NCBI GenBank assembly: GCA_947448695.1
Contig: CANFOL010000009.1
Span: 16,882 to 80,881, forward strand
DNA length: 64,000 bases
Direction: 5' to 3'
Source of the DNA: Burkholderiaceae bacterium
GTDB lineage: Bacteria; Pseudomonadota; Gammaproteobacteria; Burkholderiales; Burkholderiaceae
Shown here: one piece after another, positions 56,963-64,000 of the stretch
How the letters are laid out: each line of letters starts with the position of its first letter
Numbering within the stretch: the first letter of the stretch is position 1
Notes under the pieces: model-generated
What the model was told of the DNA's origin: nothing
What the model saw: only the letters and a program-made list of their open reading frames with translations
Databases searched by the model: none
Program-made: the position numbers and the translations under genes

Positions 56963-57742
56963 ATGCTAAAAAAAATTATGTGCTATCAAGTTTTAAAAAG
57001 ATCGATTTACGCACTTTGCATCGTTGGCATTAGTGTTCATACTGCCCTAGCTGCTGAGCTTAAGGTACTTAGTGGCAATGGATCTCGACCTGCGGTGATT
57101 GAAATATGTAAGGCATTTGAAGCGCAAACAGGTCATCAAGTCAAAGTTGAATTTGCGGTGAATCCCCACGTGAGGGATCGAGTGGATCAAGGTGAGTATG
57201 TCGATGTTGTCGTGTTGAATCCTCCTGTTTTGGATGAGTTAGTCAACTCTCAAAAAGTAATGGCATCCAGCAAAACGCCATTCGGGCGAATTGGTCTTGG
57301 TGCAGCCATTGCTTCTGGAGCCGCTAAACTCGATATTTCTACTACAGAGAGTTTTAAAAGAAGTCTTTTAGGTGTATCCTCTGTAGCATTTCCCGGGGAT
57401 GGAGCGAGTGGCAAATATTTTGTTAGCTTACTCAGTAAGATGGGGATTGAACAAGAAATGCAGACCAAACTTCGCCCCATGTCTGGGGAATATAATGTTG
57501 AGGGCGTTGCAAAAGGTGAGGTTGATATGATTGTTGTCGTCGCTTCACGCATCTATGGCGTTTCTGGAGTTCAGTATTTGGGCCTTATTCCTCAAGAGTT
57601 ACAAACCTGGATTGGTTTCTCAGCTGGTGTTAGCGTCAACTCCAAGTACCCTAAAGAGGCGAAGCAATTAACCCAGTTTTTTAAGCAAGATCAGGCGCGT
57701 CAAATTATGAAAAAAATTGGTATCGAACCTTTAAATGATTAA
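56963..57742 (+). CDS. Periplasmic ModA-like substrate-binding protein
   Basis: A 259-aa protein. ATG 56963 is chosen over 56930 because AGGGG lies five bases before it and it begins a signal peptide (MLKKIMCYQ to ALAA). The mature part is a ModA-type binding protein: LKVLSGNGSRPAVIEICKAF, YVDVVVLNPPVLDELV, and FPGDGASGKYFVSLLSKMGI. No permease or ATPase gene is adjacent, so it is an orphan binding protein. It resembles the signal-less protein at 40568-41245. True molybdate binding is doubtful. Confidence 0.78.
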   Translation: MLKKIMCYQVLKRSIYALCIVGISVHTALAAELKVLSGNGSRPAVIEICKAFEAQTGHQVKVEFAVNPHVRDRVDQGEYVDVVVLNPPVLDELVNSQKVMASSKTPFGRIGLGAAIASGAAKLDISTTESFKRSLLGVSSVAFPGDGASGKYFVSLLSKMGIEQEMQTKLRPMSGEYNVEGVAKGEVDMIVVVASRIYGVSGVQYLGLIPQELQTWIGFSAGVSVNSKYPKEAKQLTQFFKQDQARQIMKKIGIEPLND

Positions 57743-57867
57743 TACTCTCTGATTACCGGGCAAAGAGCATTAATTTCTGTAGTGAAACGCTGATTAATTT
57801 TTACTACTTTGATCCTTGGTCATCTTGATGGTTGATAAAACCACTCTATTTAGAATTAGTGGACAAT

Positions 57868-58752
57868 CTATGTCTTTGATGGTTGTTGGATGAGGGTTTG
57901 GAGATCTTGTTCCCAATTTTTAAGTTTTACTTGAGTTTTTTTACGTTGTTGCTCATCAAATAACTCAGTAATTTTTGCTAAAACGATACCGCTATGAAGG
58001 TCTCTTTTTTTCTCAAAATCTTTTTGGTCGGCAGTAACTCCTAACTCTAAATCATTGAATAATTGATTGATGATGACTTTAACTTGGGCTGGTGGAGCCT
58101 GCTCTTGAGCAATTTTTTTCAAGGTCTTCATAATCAATTGTTGTTTATAAAGACGTGTTTGATAAACCACTTCCATATCGAGAAGATACTCCCTTGCAAT
58201 TTCTTTTACTTGTATTTTCTGTGATTTACTCAGATTGCCAGAAAACGACTCAGTACGTTCGATAATTTTTTCGACTCGTTTATCCAAGCGTTCTTCAGTT
58301 GATCCTTTTAAATAATCAGCCTGAAATTTCTTATTTAATTTTGCAAAGGTACTTTCTAAAAGGGTGAACTGTTTAGGTTGAAGAGTTAGGGCGAGTGCCA
58401 CTGCATCGTCTTGAAGCAGATTAATCGAGGCTCTAGAGAGTGACTTGATCTCTTTAACAAGTTGGACCCCATCGTCTGTTTTTAGAGGTTGATCTAATTT
58501 ACTTTTTAGTTGCTTGAGTTGTTGAAGTGCTTTGGGAAGTTCTTCTTGCCGATGTTTTTTGACGAGTAAGTGGATGGATTGATCATACATCAGCGACTGC
58601 TCTGTAGTGAGATCAATGTAGTCATCGAGCCACCACTTCAAAAGAAAATCTACTTGATTGTAGGCTAACTGCACTGAGCTACAAGAGCTTAATAAAAAAC
58701 TTAAAAATACGACATATGTTAAAAAAAAGCACCTCGTCTTCAATTTAATCAT
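57868..58752 (-). CDS. DUF6279-type lipoprotein
   Basis: A 294-aa predicted lipoprotein: signal peptide with lipobox LLSSC (Cys24), then SSVQLAYNQVDFLLKWWLDD and YIDLTTEQ, the start typical of the family named DUF6279. The remainder is almost entirely charged helix with many Lys, Gln and Glu, suggesting coiled coil. Function is unknown. Its start overlaps the end of the upstream Bug gene by eight bases, so it is translated from the same transcript. Confidence 0.72.
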   Translation of the reverse strand: MIKLKTRCFFLTYVVFLSFLLSSCSSVQLAYNQVDFLLKWWLDDYIDLTTEQSLMYDQSIHLLVKKHRQEELPKALQQLKQLKSKLDQPLKTDDGVQLVKEIKSLSRASINLLQDDAVALALTLQPKQFTLLESTFAKLNKKFQADYLKGSTEERLDKRVEKIIERTESFSGNLSKSQKIQVKEIAREYLLDMEVVYQTRLYKQQLIMKTLKKIAQEQAPPAQVKVIINQLFNDLELGVTADQKDFEKKRDLHSGIVLAKITELFDEQQRKKTQVKLKNWEQDLQTLIQQPSKT

Positions 58753-59719
58753 TCGTAATATTTTTATCTTTAATGATTTTGCTCCAAACCCTAGACTCTT
58801 TAGCCATGTAGTTCTTCAAATCATCACGACTACCAGGTAGAGGAAAGAGGCCATGTTCATTGAGAACTTGAGCAACTTCTTTATCTTTCAAAACCTTCAC
58901 AATCTCTTGATTCCAACGTTCCAAAATGGGTTCAGGCGTTTTTGCAGAAGCCACAAAGGCGTACCAATTACTGGAGTCAAAACTAGGATAGCCAGATTCA
59001 GCAATCGTAGGAACGTCTGAAAGAGCGGGTACACGTCGAGAACTAGTCACAGCAATTGCCCTTAGTTTGCCACTTTTGATATGCGGTTGTGCTGAAGAAA
59101 TTGTGGAGTAATAGCTATTGACTCGTCCACCGAGAACATCTACCAAAGCAGGACTTCCGCCTTTGTAGGGGACGTGGGTTGTATCGATCCCAGCTAAGCT
59201 ATTAAATAGCTCACCTTGAAGATGTGAAGCTGAGCCATTACCTGTTGAGGCATAGGTAATTTTTCCAGGATCTTTTTTAGCTTGATCAACAAAATCCTTA
59301 AGTGACTTAATGGAGGAATCTGAAGGAACTACCAAAATATTAGGAAAGGCCACACCCATCGTTAGTGGGGCTAAGTCTTTGACAGGGTCATAATTTAACT
59401 TCATTAAATAGGGGGCAATTGATAAAGGGCCGATAGATCCCAATAAAATGACAGAGCCATCATTCGGGCCTGTTGCAACTGTGCCGTGCACAATATTGCC
59501 ACCTGCGCCAGGACGATTTTCTACAACGACAGTCTGGCCAATATTTTCACCTAATTTTTTGGCAATAATTCTAGCCGAAGTATCCGCGCCACCCCCAGCA
59601 GCAAAACCAACATACATAGTTACGGTTTTTTTCGGCGGAAAATCTTGTGCTTGGGCACTCCCAAATAACATGATGGATATAGAAAAAATAGCAAAGATGA
59701 TTTGAGAGAATGGTTTCAT
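58745..59719 (-). CDS. Bug-family (TctC-like) periplasmic binding protein
   Basis: A 324-aa tripartite tricarboxylate transporter receptor. It has a signal peptide (about 1-24, SAQAQD) and then the family core: VTMYVGFAAGGGADTSARII, VVENRPGAGGNI, ITYASTGNGSASHLQGELFN, IDTTHVPYKGGSPALVDVLGG and VTSSRRVPALSDVPTIAESG. It binds carboxylates or other small organics. No TctA/TctB membrane genes are in the window, as is usual for many Bug proteins. It is divergent from a second Bug gene. Confidence 0.93.
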   Translation of the reverse strand: MKPFSQIIFAIFSISIMLFGSAQAQDFPPKKTVTMYVGFAAGGGADTSARIIAKKLGENIGQTVVVENRPGAGGNIVHGTVATGPNDGSVILLGSIGPLSIAPYLMKLNYDPVKDLAPLTMGVAFPNILVVPSDSSIKSLKDFVDQAKKDPGKITYASTGNGSASHLQGELFNSLAGIDTTHVPYKGGSPALVDVLGGRVNSYYSTISSAQPHIKSGKLRAIAVTSSRRVPALSDVPTIAESGYPSFDSSNWYAFVASAKTPEPILERWNQEIVKVLKDKEVAQVLNEHGLFPLPGSRDDLKNYMAKESRVWSKIIKDKNITND

Positions 59720-59811
59720 AAATAGCGAAGTAAATGATTAATTAGTGGTCTGCTTTAATTTTATTCGAATTCAATGATGATGGCCTATTTCCATTGGACC
59801 CAAAACAATCC

Positions 59812-59840
59812 TATAATCAAATAAACGTTTCTCATGAGAA
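59812..59840 (+). promoter_or_regulatory. Promoter/operator of the second Bug gene
   Basis: A perfect -10 hexamer TATAAT at 59812-59817 is followed by a perfect 12-base palindrome TTCTCATGAGAA at 59829-59840, just where transcription should begin. The palindrome could be a repressor site. No convincing -35 sits at 17 bases (TTCCAT); TTGGAC at 59794 is too close. Confidence 0.4.
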
Positions 59841-59873
59841 GAAGCGATATAAAAATAAAGGAGATAGATCTTC

Positions 59874-60842
59874 ATGAATCAATTGAAGCAACTGTTTGTT
59901 TGTTTGGGGCTTATAGCTAGTTATTGCTTGGCAGGAGTATCAAGTGCATTAGCTCAAGAGACAAAACCCATCAAGTTGATTGTGCCATTTGCAGCGGGTG
60001 GCAGTAATGACATTGTTGGTCGAGCAATCGCTCAACAGTTATCCGTAAAATTGAAACGCTCTGTCATAGTTGATAATAAACCTGGCGCAGGGGGATCTGT
60101 AGGCGCTGAAATGGTCGCAAGATCTGAGCCTGATGGCAGTACCTTACTATTAGCTTCAGCAAGTTTTGTGATGAATTCAGCGATTATGAAATTAGGCTAT
60201 GACCCGGTAAAGTCCTTTACACCCGCAGCCATGTTGGGAGTTGGCCCTAGTATTATTGTGATTAATAATCAATTACCAGTTCAAAATGTCAAAGAATTGA
60301 TCGCTTATTCAAAGAAAAATCCTAATTCCACCAATTTTGGTACAGCTGGAGTTGGTAGTTTTCAGCATTTTGCGGTTGAACTTTTGATGTTGAAAACCAA
60401 TGCAGATATTTCGTTGGTGCATTACAAAGGAGGTGGCCCAGCACTCCTAGATACCGTAGCTGGGCACGTGCAGATTTCCATGGGAAGTTTGATACAAATG
60501 CAAAATTTCATTAAAACTGGACAGATAAAGGCACTTGCGATTGCTGGTAATCAACGTGTTAGTTTATTTCCCAATGTGCCAACCTTAAAAGAGTCCGGAG
60601 TTGATGTTGAAGCCATGAACTGGTGGGGAATTTTGGCGCCAAGTGGCACACCTGCAGATTTTTTAGAAAAATTGAATTCTGAAATTAATCAAATCCTCAA
60701 TGAACAAGAGATAAAAAATCGATTTACATCGGAGGGTGCAGATCCACTGCCGATGAGTCGAAAAGAGTTTGAGAAATATATTTCAGAAGAAACGATTAAA
60801 TGGGCTAAAGTAGCCAAAAGTGCAAAGATCAAAGCAGAGTAA
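59874..60842 (+). CDS. Bug-family (TctC-like) periplasmic binding protein
   Basis: A 322-aa exported binding protein with a signal peptide (about 1-27, ALAQE). Core motifs are IKLIVPFAAGGSNDIVGRAI, IVDNKPGAGGSV, NFGTAGVGSFQHFAVELL, LVHYKGGGPALLDTVAG and VEAMNWWGILAPSGTPADFL. AAGGAG lies 10-15 bases before ATG 59874. It is followed in the same direction by exported RidA and a Tat-exported amidohydrolase, which may act on its ligand. No membrane transporter subunits are present. Confidence 0.93.
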   Translation: MNQLKQLFVCLGLIASYCLAGVSSALAQETKPIKLIVPFAAGGSNDIVGRAIAQQLSVKLKRSVIVDNKPGAGGSVGAEMVARSEPDGSTLLLASASFVMNSAIMKLGYDPVKSFTPAAMLGVGPSIIVINNQLPVQNVKELIAYSKKNPNSTNFGTAGVGSFQHFAVELLMLKTNADISLVHYKGGGPALLDTVAGHVQISMGSLIQMQNFIKTGQIKALAIAGNQRVSLFPNVPTLKESGVDVEAMNWWGILAPSGTPADFLEKLNSEINQILNEQEIKNRFTSEGADPLPMSRKEFEKYISEETIKWAKVAKSAKIKAE

Positions 60843-60927
60843 TGAATTTGGCTTAGGTATTTAACCTATTGCAGAATGTAGATTTAATATTAAGATAGTG
60901 ATATAAATTTTATAAACGGAGACATAA

Positions 60928-61419
60928 ATGAAAAACTTACTTCAATTCATGGTTGGGGCTTTCTGCCTATTAGCTGGAAACAATATCTATGCAGCTGAAT
61001 ATATGGATAAAACGCCATTCCAGTTATCTAGAGCCTTTTCTCCTGGAGTGATTACTGAAGGAGGAAAGATTGTTTGGGTAGCAGGTCAAACCGCTACTCG
61101 TGACTTTGAAGGAAAAGATATTGCGAATAACTTTGAAGCTCAAGTTAAGCAAGTATTTGGTCAAATTGATCAAGTATTAAAAGATGCAGGAGGCTCACTC
61201 GCTAATGTTGTTCAAATGACAGTCTTTATTAAGGAGTCTCGATATGGTGATCGTTTTGTTGAAATGCGAAAAGACTACTTCAAAAATGGTAACTATCCGG
61301 GAAGTGCTTTAATCACAGTCACTAACTTTGCAAGGCCAGGTATCGAAATAGAAATTCAGGCAATAGGAGTTATAGGGGATAACTGTTCCCAAGAAAAACG
61401 TTGCTCTGTGAAGAAATAA
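60928..61419 (+). CDS. Exported RidA/YjgF-family protein
   Basis: A 163-aa protein. A signal peptide (about 1-22, NIYAAE) precedes a Rid domain: RAFSPGVITEGGKIVWVAGQ, NFEAQVKQVFGQIDQVLKDA, and the C-terminal ARPGIEIEIQAIGV with the Arg and Glu used by RidA imine/enamine deaminases. Standard RidA is cytoplasmic and about 130 aa, so periplasmic export is notable. CGGAGA lies just upstream. Only two bases separate it from the amidohydrolase start, so the pair is one unit. Confidence 0.87.
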   Translation: MKNLLQFMVGAFCLLAGNNIYAAEYMDKTPFQLSRAFSPGVITEGGKIVWVAGQTATRDFEGKDIANNFEAQVKQVFGQIDQVLKDAGGSLANVVQMTVFIKESRYGDRFVEMRKDYFKNGNYPGSALITVTNFARPGIEIEIQAIGVIGDNCSQEKRCSVKK

Positions 61420-61421
61420 CT

Positions 61422-62516
61422 ATGTTTACACGTCGACAATTTTTAAAAAGTACTAGCTCTCTCGCTGGGGGATTAACTTTTTGCTCCTGTGGTTTATTAA
61501 ATAAAGCGAATGCACAAAGTAATCCGGTTAAAAAAGCCCCTGTGATTATCAATGGAAAAAAAATCAAAGCCGTTGATGTTCATGCGCATTGTTTTTTTCA
61601 GGAGGCGATTGATTTAATGGGAGCTGAAGCAAAGTCCGTATTAGCACCAACGAGAGGTCAGTTGCAGAACTTCATTAAGGTCCCTGAGCGCGTAGCGGCA
61701 ATGCAAGCGCAAGGTGTTGATATGCAGGTCCTAAGCATTAATCCTTTTTGGTATCGGAAAGATCGAGAAACTACAGAGGCTATTTGTAAAATCAACAATG
61801 TTAATTTAGCAAAGCTCTGCCAGGAAAATCCTGAGCATTTTGCAGGCTTTGCCTCATTGGCGATGCAGTTTCCTGACTTAGCGGTTCAGCAATTAGATGA
61901 AGCTGTAAAAAAATATGGCCTTGTAGGTGCCGCAATTGGAGGAAGTGTAGCGGGTGATGATTTCTCCAATCCACGGTATCACCCTGTTTTTGCGAAAGCT
62001 CAAGAATTAAATGTGGCATTATTTATTCATCCTCAAAGTACACCGCAATTAGCTTCTCGTTTTAAAGGGAATGGTTGGTTATCTAATACGATTGGTAATC
62101 CTCTAGATACGACGATTGCATTACAGCATTTAATTTTTGATGGCACCTTGGATAAATTCCCAGATTTAAAAATCATTGCTGCTCATGGGGGTGGATATTT
62201 TCCATCCTATGCTCCAAGGTCAGATCATAGTTGTACCGTATCACCAACCATGTGTGATCCCAATATTGTGTTGAAGAAAAAACCAACGGAGTATATCAAG
62301 CAGATGTACTTTGATTCTTTAGTATTCACACCAGAGGCACTTAATTACTTAAAATCTCAGGTAGGTGCTAGTCAAATTATGATTGGCTCAGACCATCCAA
62401 TTCCGTGGGCAGAGCAACCTGTTGATCACATAATGGCAACACCAAATCTTACAGATGCTGAGCGCATAGGAATATTATCGGGAAATGCCGCTAGGGTATT
62501 AAGGTTAAAGATTTAA
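61422..62516 (+). CDS. Tat-exported amidohydrolase (ACMSD-like)
   Basis: A 364-aa amidohydrolase-2 family enzyme. ATG 61422 starts a twin-arginine signal (FTRRQFLKSTSSLAGG). The TIM-barrel has VDVHAHCFF (HxH ligands), LFIHPQSTP (His), IIAAHGGGYFPSY (His) and MIGSDHPIPWAEQP (Asp), the ligand set of ACMSD-like decarboxylases/hydrolases. Tat export implies folding with metal in the cytoplasm first. An upstream TTG (61401) would overlap RidA and spoil the signal. The substrate is unknown. A terminator follows at 62636. Confidence 0.88.
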   Translation: MFTRRQFLKSTSSLAGGLTFCSCGLLNKANAQSNPVKKAPVIINGKKIKAVDVHAHCFFQEAIDLMGAEAKSVLAPTRGQLQNFIKVPERVAAMQAQGVDMQVLSINPFWYRKDRETTEAICKINNVNLAKLCQENPEHFAGFASLAMQFPDLAVQQLDEAVKKYGLVGAAIGGSVAGDDFSNPRYHPVFAKAQELNVALFIHPQSTPQLASRFKGNGWLSNTIGNPLDTTIALQHLIFDGTLDKFPDLKIIAAHGGGYFPSYAPRSDHSCTVSPTMCDPNIVLKKKPTEYIKQMYFDSLVFTPEALNYLKSQVGASQIMIGSDHPIPWAEQPVDHIMATPNLTDAERIGILSGNAARVLRLKI

Positions 62517-62635
62517 AAATTGAGCGGTTTCATCTGCTCTATAGAAAATATAGAGTCATGCATGTAATGGAAACATTGAACTGTCATTATTGGAAATGGC
62601 TATACCTTTTCTAGGCAATAGCATTAACAGTTAGG

Positions 62636-62665
62636 AAGGGCTTTAAAGCAAATAAAGCCCTTTTT
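62636..62665 (+). terminator. Rho-independent terminator after the amidohydrolase gene
   Basis: GGGCTTTA (62638-62645) pairs with TAAAGCCC (62653-62660) across a seven-base loop, extended by AA/TT and followed by five T residues. It closes the Bug-RidA-amidohydrolase transcript. The stretch 62517-62635 shows no gene. Confidence 0.85.
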
Positions 62666-62709
62666 AAAAGTAAAAATCGGTACTTAAATATTAATTAAAA
62701 GGATCAAAA

Positions 62710-63666
62710 ATGTTGCGCTTCATTTTAATTTTATTTTTTTCTTTAGTCAGTTCTTTTGCTCAAGCGCAAAGCAAACTTCCGCCCTTACAACCCCAAGAAT
62801 TTCGCGTCACCTTATTGGGCACCGGAAGTCCAACGCCATCAATGACACGTTTTGGTCCAGGGGTCTTGATACAAGCGGGTGGAAAGCATTTGTTAATTGA
62901 CAGTGGTCGCGGCACAACTCAGCGTATTTGGCAATTGGGTATTAAGCTGGGCTTGATCGATGCAGTTTTCATCACACATCTGCATTCTGATCATGTGGTG
63001 GGACTACCCGACTTATGGCTTACAGGATGGTTAGAGACTAACTACGCACAGCGAAATGGTCCCTTTGTTGTATATGGCCCCAAAGGCAGTCAGCAATTAA
63101 TGAATGGCTTGGAACAAGCCTATGAGTGGGATATTAAAGCAAGAATCGCTGATCAAGCACTCAAACCTGAAAACATCAAATCAGTCGTAACTGAAGTCAA
63201 TGAGGGTATTGTGTATAAAAAAGATGGTCTCACGGTGACCGCCATTGAGGTTGATCACGGGGACTTACTAAAACCCGCGTTTGGATACCGAATCGATTAT
63301 GACAATCGATCCGTCACAATTTCTGGCGATACACGTTATAGCGAAAATCTGATCAAACACGCGATGGGCTCTAACTTGATCATTCACCAAGTGGCTGCAG
63401 CAAAAGAAGCTTTACTAAAAAATCCAACGATTAAAGTAATCTTAGATCACCACACTTCACCAGAGGAAGCGGGTACTCTGTTTAGTAAAGTCAAACCTCA
63501 ACTAGCGGTGTTTTATCATTTTGTATTGCTCGCAGGCCCTGGTATACCTGCGGTCACTGAAAAAGAAGTATTTGATATGGCTAGAAAAACCTACTCCGGG
63601 CCATTGTTGATTGGTGAAGATTTAATGACTTTTCAGATTGAAAAAGACCAAGTTATTCAAAAATAA
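62710..63666 (+). CDS. Exported MBL-fold metallohydrolase (RNase Z/arylsulfatase-like)
   Basis: A 318-aa protein with a Sec signal peptide (about 1-22, FAQAQS) and a metallo-beta-lactamase fold of the long-form RNase Z/arylsulfatase group. It has LLGTGSPTPSMTRFGPGVLI, FITHLHSDHVVGLPDLWL (HxHxDH), a His in VDHGDLLKPAFGYRID, SGDTRYSEN (Asp), and His in ILDHHTSPEEAG. Export rules out tRNA processing, so it is probably a hydrolase of esters or lactones. AAGGA lies upstream of ATG 62710. It has its own transcript after a terminator. Confidence 0.86.
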   Translation: MLRFILILFFSLVSSFAQAQSKLPPLQPQEFRVTLLGTGSPTPSMTRFGPGVLIQAGGKHLLIDSGRGTTQRIWQLGIKLGLIDAVFITHLHSDHVVGLPDLWLTGWLETNYAQRNGPFVVYGPKGSQQLMNGLEQAYEWDIKARIADQALKPENIKSVVTEVNEGIVYKKDGLTVTAIEVDHGDLLKPAFGYRIDYDNRSVTISGDTRYSENLIKHAMGSNLIIHQVAAAKEALLKNPTIKVILDHHTSPEEAGTLFSKVKPQLAVFYHFVLLAGPGIPAVTEKEVFDMARKTYSGPLLIGEDLMTFQIEKDQVIQK

Positions 63667-63962
63667 TTCAATTAATGTTCACAATTTATGATTTTTAAAT
63701 GAATCAGATGTATGCCCATCATCGATTAAGATCGTCATGCTTGTACCAGAAGTAGGGAATTCCTTATTGATAACTAGATGGATAGTGCTAATAAACTCTG
63801 TATTGTGAGCAACTGTGATTGCAATTAATAGGCAAAGGGAGCTATGAAGGAGAGGGTATTAAAGCTATTCATGACTACAATTGGCTCTACATCATAAACG
63901 GGGGACAAAGGTATTTATTAAACTAGTTTTTTCGACGAACTTTTTTAATAGAGGTAATACCA
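63667..63962. other. Intergenic stretch with a possible gene remnant
   Basis: No complete gene is visible in these 296 bases. On the plus strand 63822-63926 gives a protein-like string (LIGKGSYEGEGIKAIHDYNW, then LYIINGG, ending YLLN at TAG) without a start codon or ribosome binding site. It could be the tail of a deleted gene. I do not recognise it. Confidence 0.25.
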
Positions 63963-64000
63963 ATGTCCCATTTAGATTCTATCTTAGGTCTGCCCGATCT
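63963..64000 (+). CDS. Start of a gene running off the window
   Basis: ATG 63963 is preceded by AGAGG at 63950-63954 with suitable spacing, and the frame MSHLDSILGLPD stays open to the window end. Too little is visible to name a family. A real gene is likely because of the good ribosome binding site. Confidence 0.5.
   Translation, partial: MSHLDSILGLPD

Noticed and set aside
56963..57742. Calling this protein a molybdate transporter component (ModA)
   Set aside because: No modB/modC neighbours, and the ligand-binding residues could not be verified by eye; only the fold family is supported.
1..64000. Insertion sequences, prophage, integrons, CRISPR arrays, rRNA genes
   Set aside because: No transposase or integrase motifs, no regularly spaced repeats, and no rRNA-like sequence were seen on either strand. 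The gene content looks like ordinary chromosome.

Overview
The window reads as a dense, low-GC chromosome segment of a betaproteobacterium of the order Burkholderiales. A small-genome freshwater lineage such as Polynucleobacter or a close relative is my best guess. The grounds are family-level and unverified: pyruvate dehydrogenase genes with a lipoyl domain on E3 next to a PAS sensor kinase/FixJ-type regulator pair, two Bug-family binding proteins, a BKACE enzyme, AcnB, a phasin, and glnA-ntrB-ntrC. Gene density is very high, several genes overlap, and no insertion sequence, prophage, integron or CRISPR array was seen.

Layout. 1-0.8 kb: the tail of an unknown gene, a decayed StbDE toxin-antitoxin remnant and a tiny lipoprotein. 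0.8-8.8 kb: enoyl-CoA hydratase, tRNA-Leu(CAG), an orphan PIN protein, rnr-rlmB, transaldolase, rpiA, yggX and argA. 8.9-17.2 kb: a co-directional run of hrpA, a beta-propeller protein, a NodB-type deacetylase, a sterol-desaturase-family enzyme, an EI24 membrane protein and a CinA N-domain protein. 17.2-21.4 kb: nitrogen control, with an NtrC operator, glnA, ntrB and ntrC. 21.4-25.2 kb: xth, oligopeptidase A and folD on the minus strand. 25.2-34.5 kb: a two-component system divergent from aceE-aceF-lpdA. 34.5-42.1 kb: purT, a membrane protein, a broken chagasin-type lipoprotein, phasin, an HDAC-like deacetylase, an EamA transporter, a PBP7-type endopeptidase, a cytoplasmic ModA-like protein and an IclR regulator. 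42.1-50.3 kb, all minus strand: pyrD, bpt, aat, NUDIX, cyclophilin, umuDC under a LexA box, and acnB. 50.3-54.5 kb: small membrane proteins, then BKACE divergent from a cyclase-family hydrolase. 54.5-64 kb: LysR, DUF2252, a periplasmic ModA-like protein, a DUF6279-type lipoprotein, two divergent Bug proteins, an exported RidA plus Tat-exported amidohydrolase pair, and an exported MBL hydrolase.

How the genes work together. The core is housekeeping: RNA turnover, pentose phosphate, pyruvate to acetyl-CoA, TCA, arginine, pyrimidine, purine and folate steps. The most striking regulatory observation is that NtrC carries GAVANA where sigma-54 activators carry GAFTGA. It has a near-ideal NtrC operator upstream of glnA, and that promoter has no properly spaced -24/-12 element, which suggests NtrC may act without sigma-54. 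The right-hand 12 kb looks like scavenging or catabolism of small organic acids and amides, with several enzymes predicted to act in the periplasm. Decaying genes (StbDE, chagasin-like inhibitor, a small ORF with one stop) point to ongoing gene loss.

Limits: assignments come from reading motifs and family resemblance by eye. No database search, structure prediction or GC computation was run.
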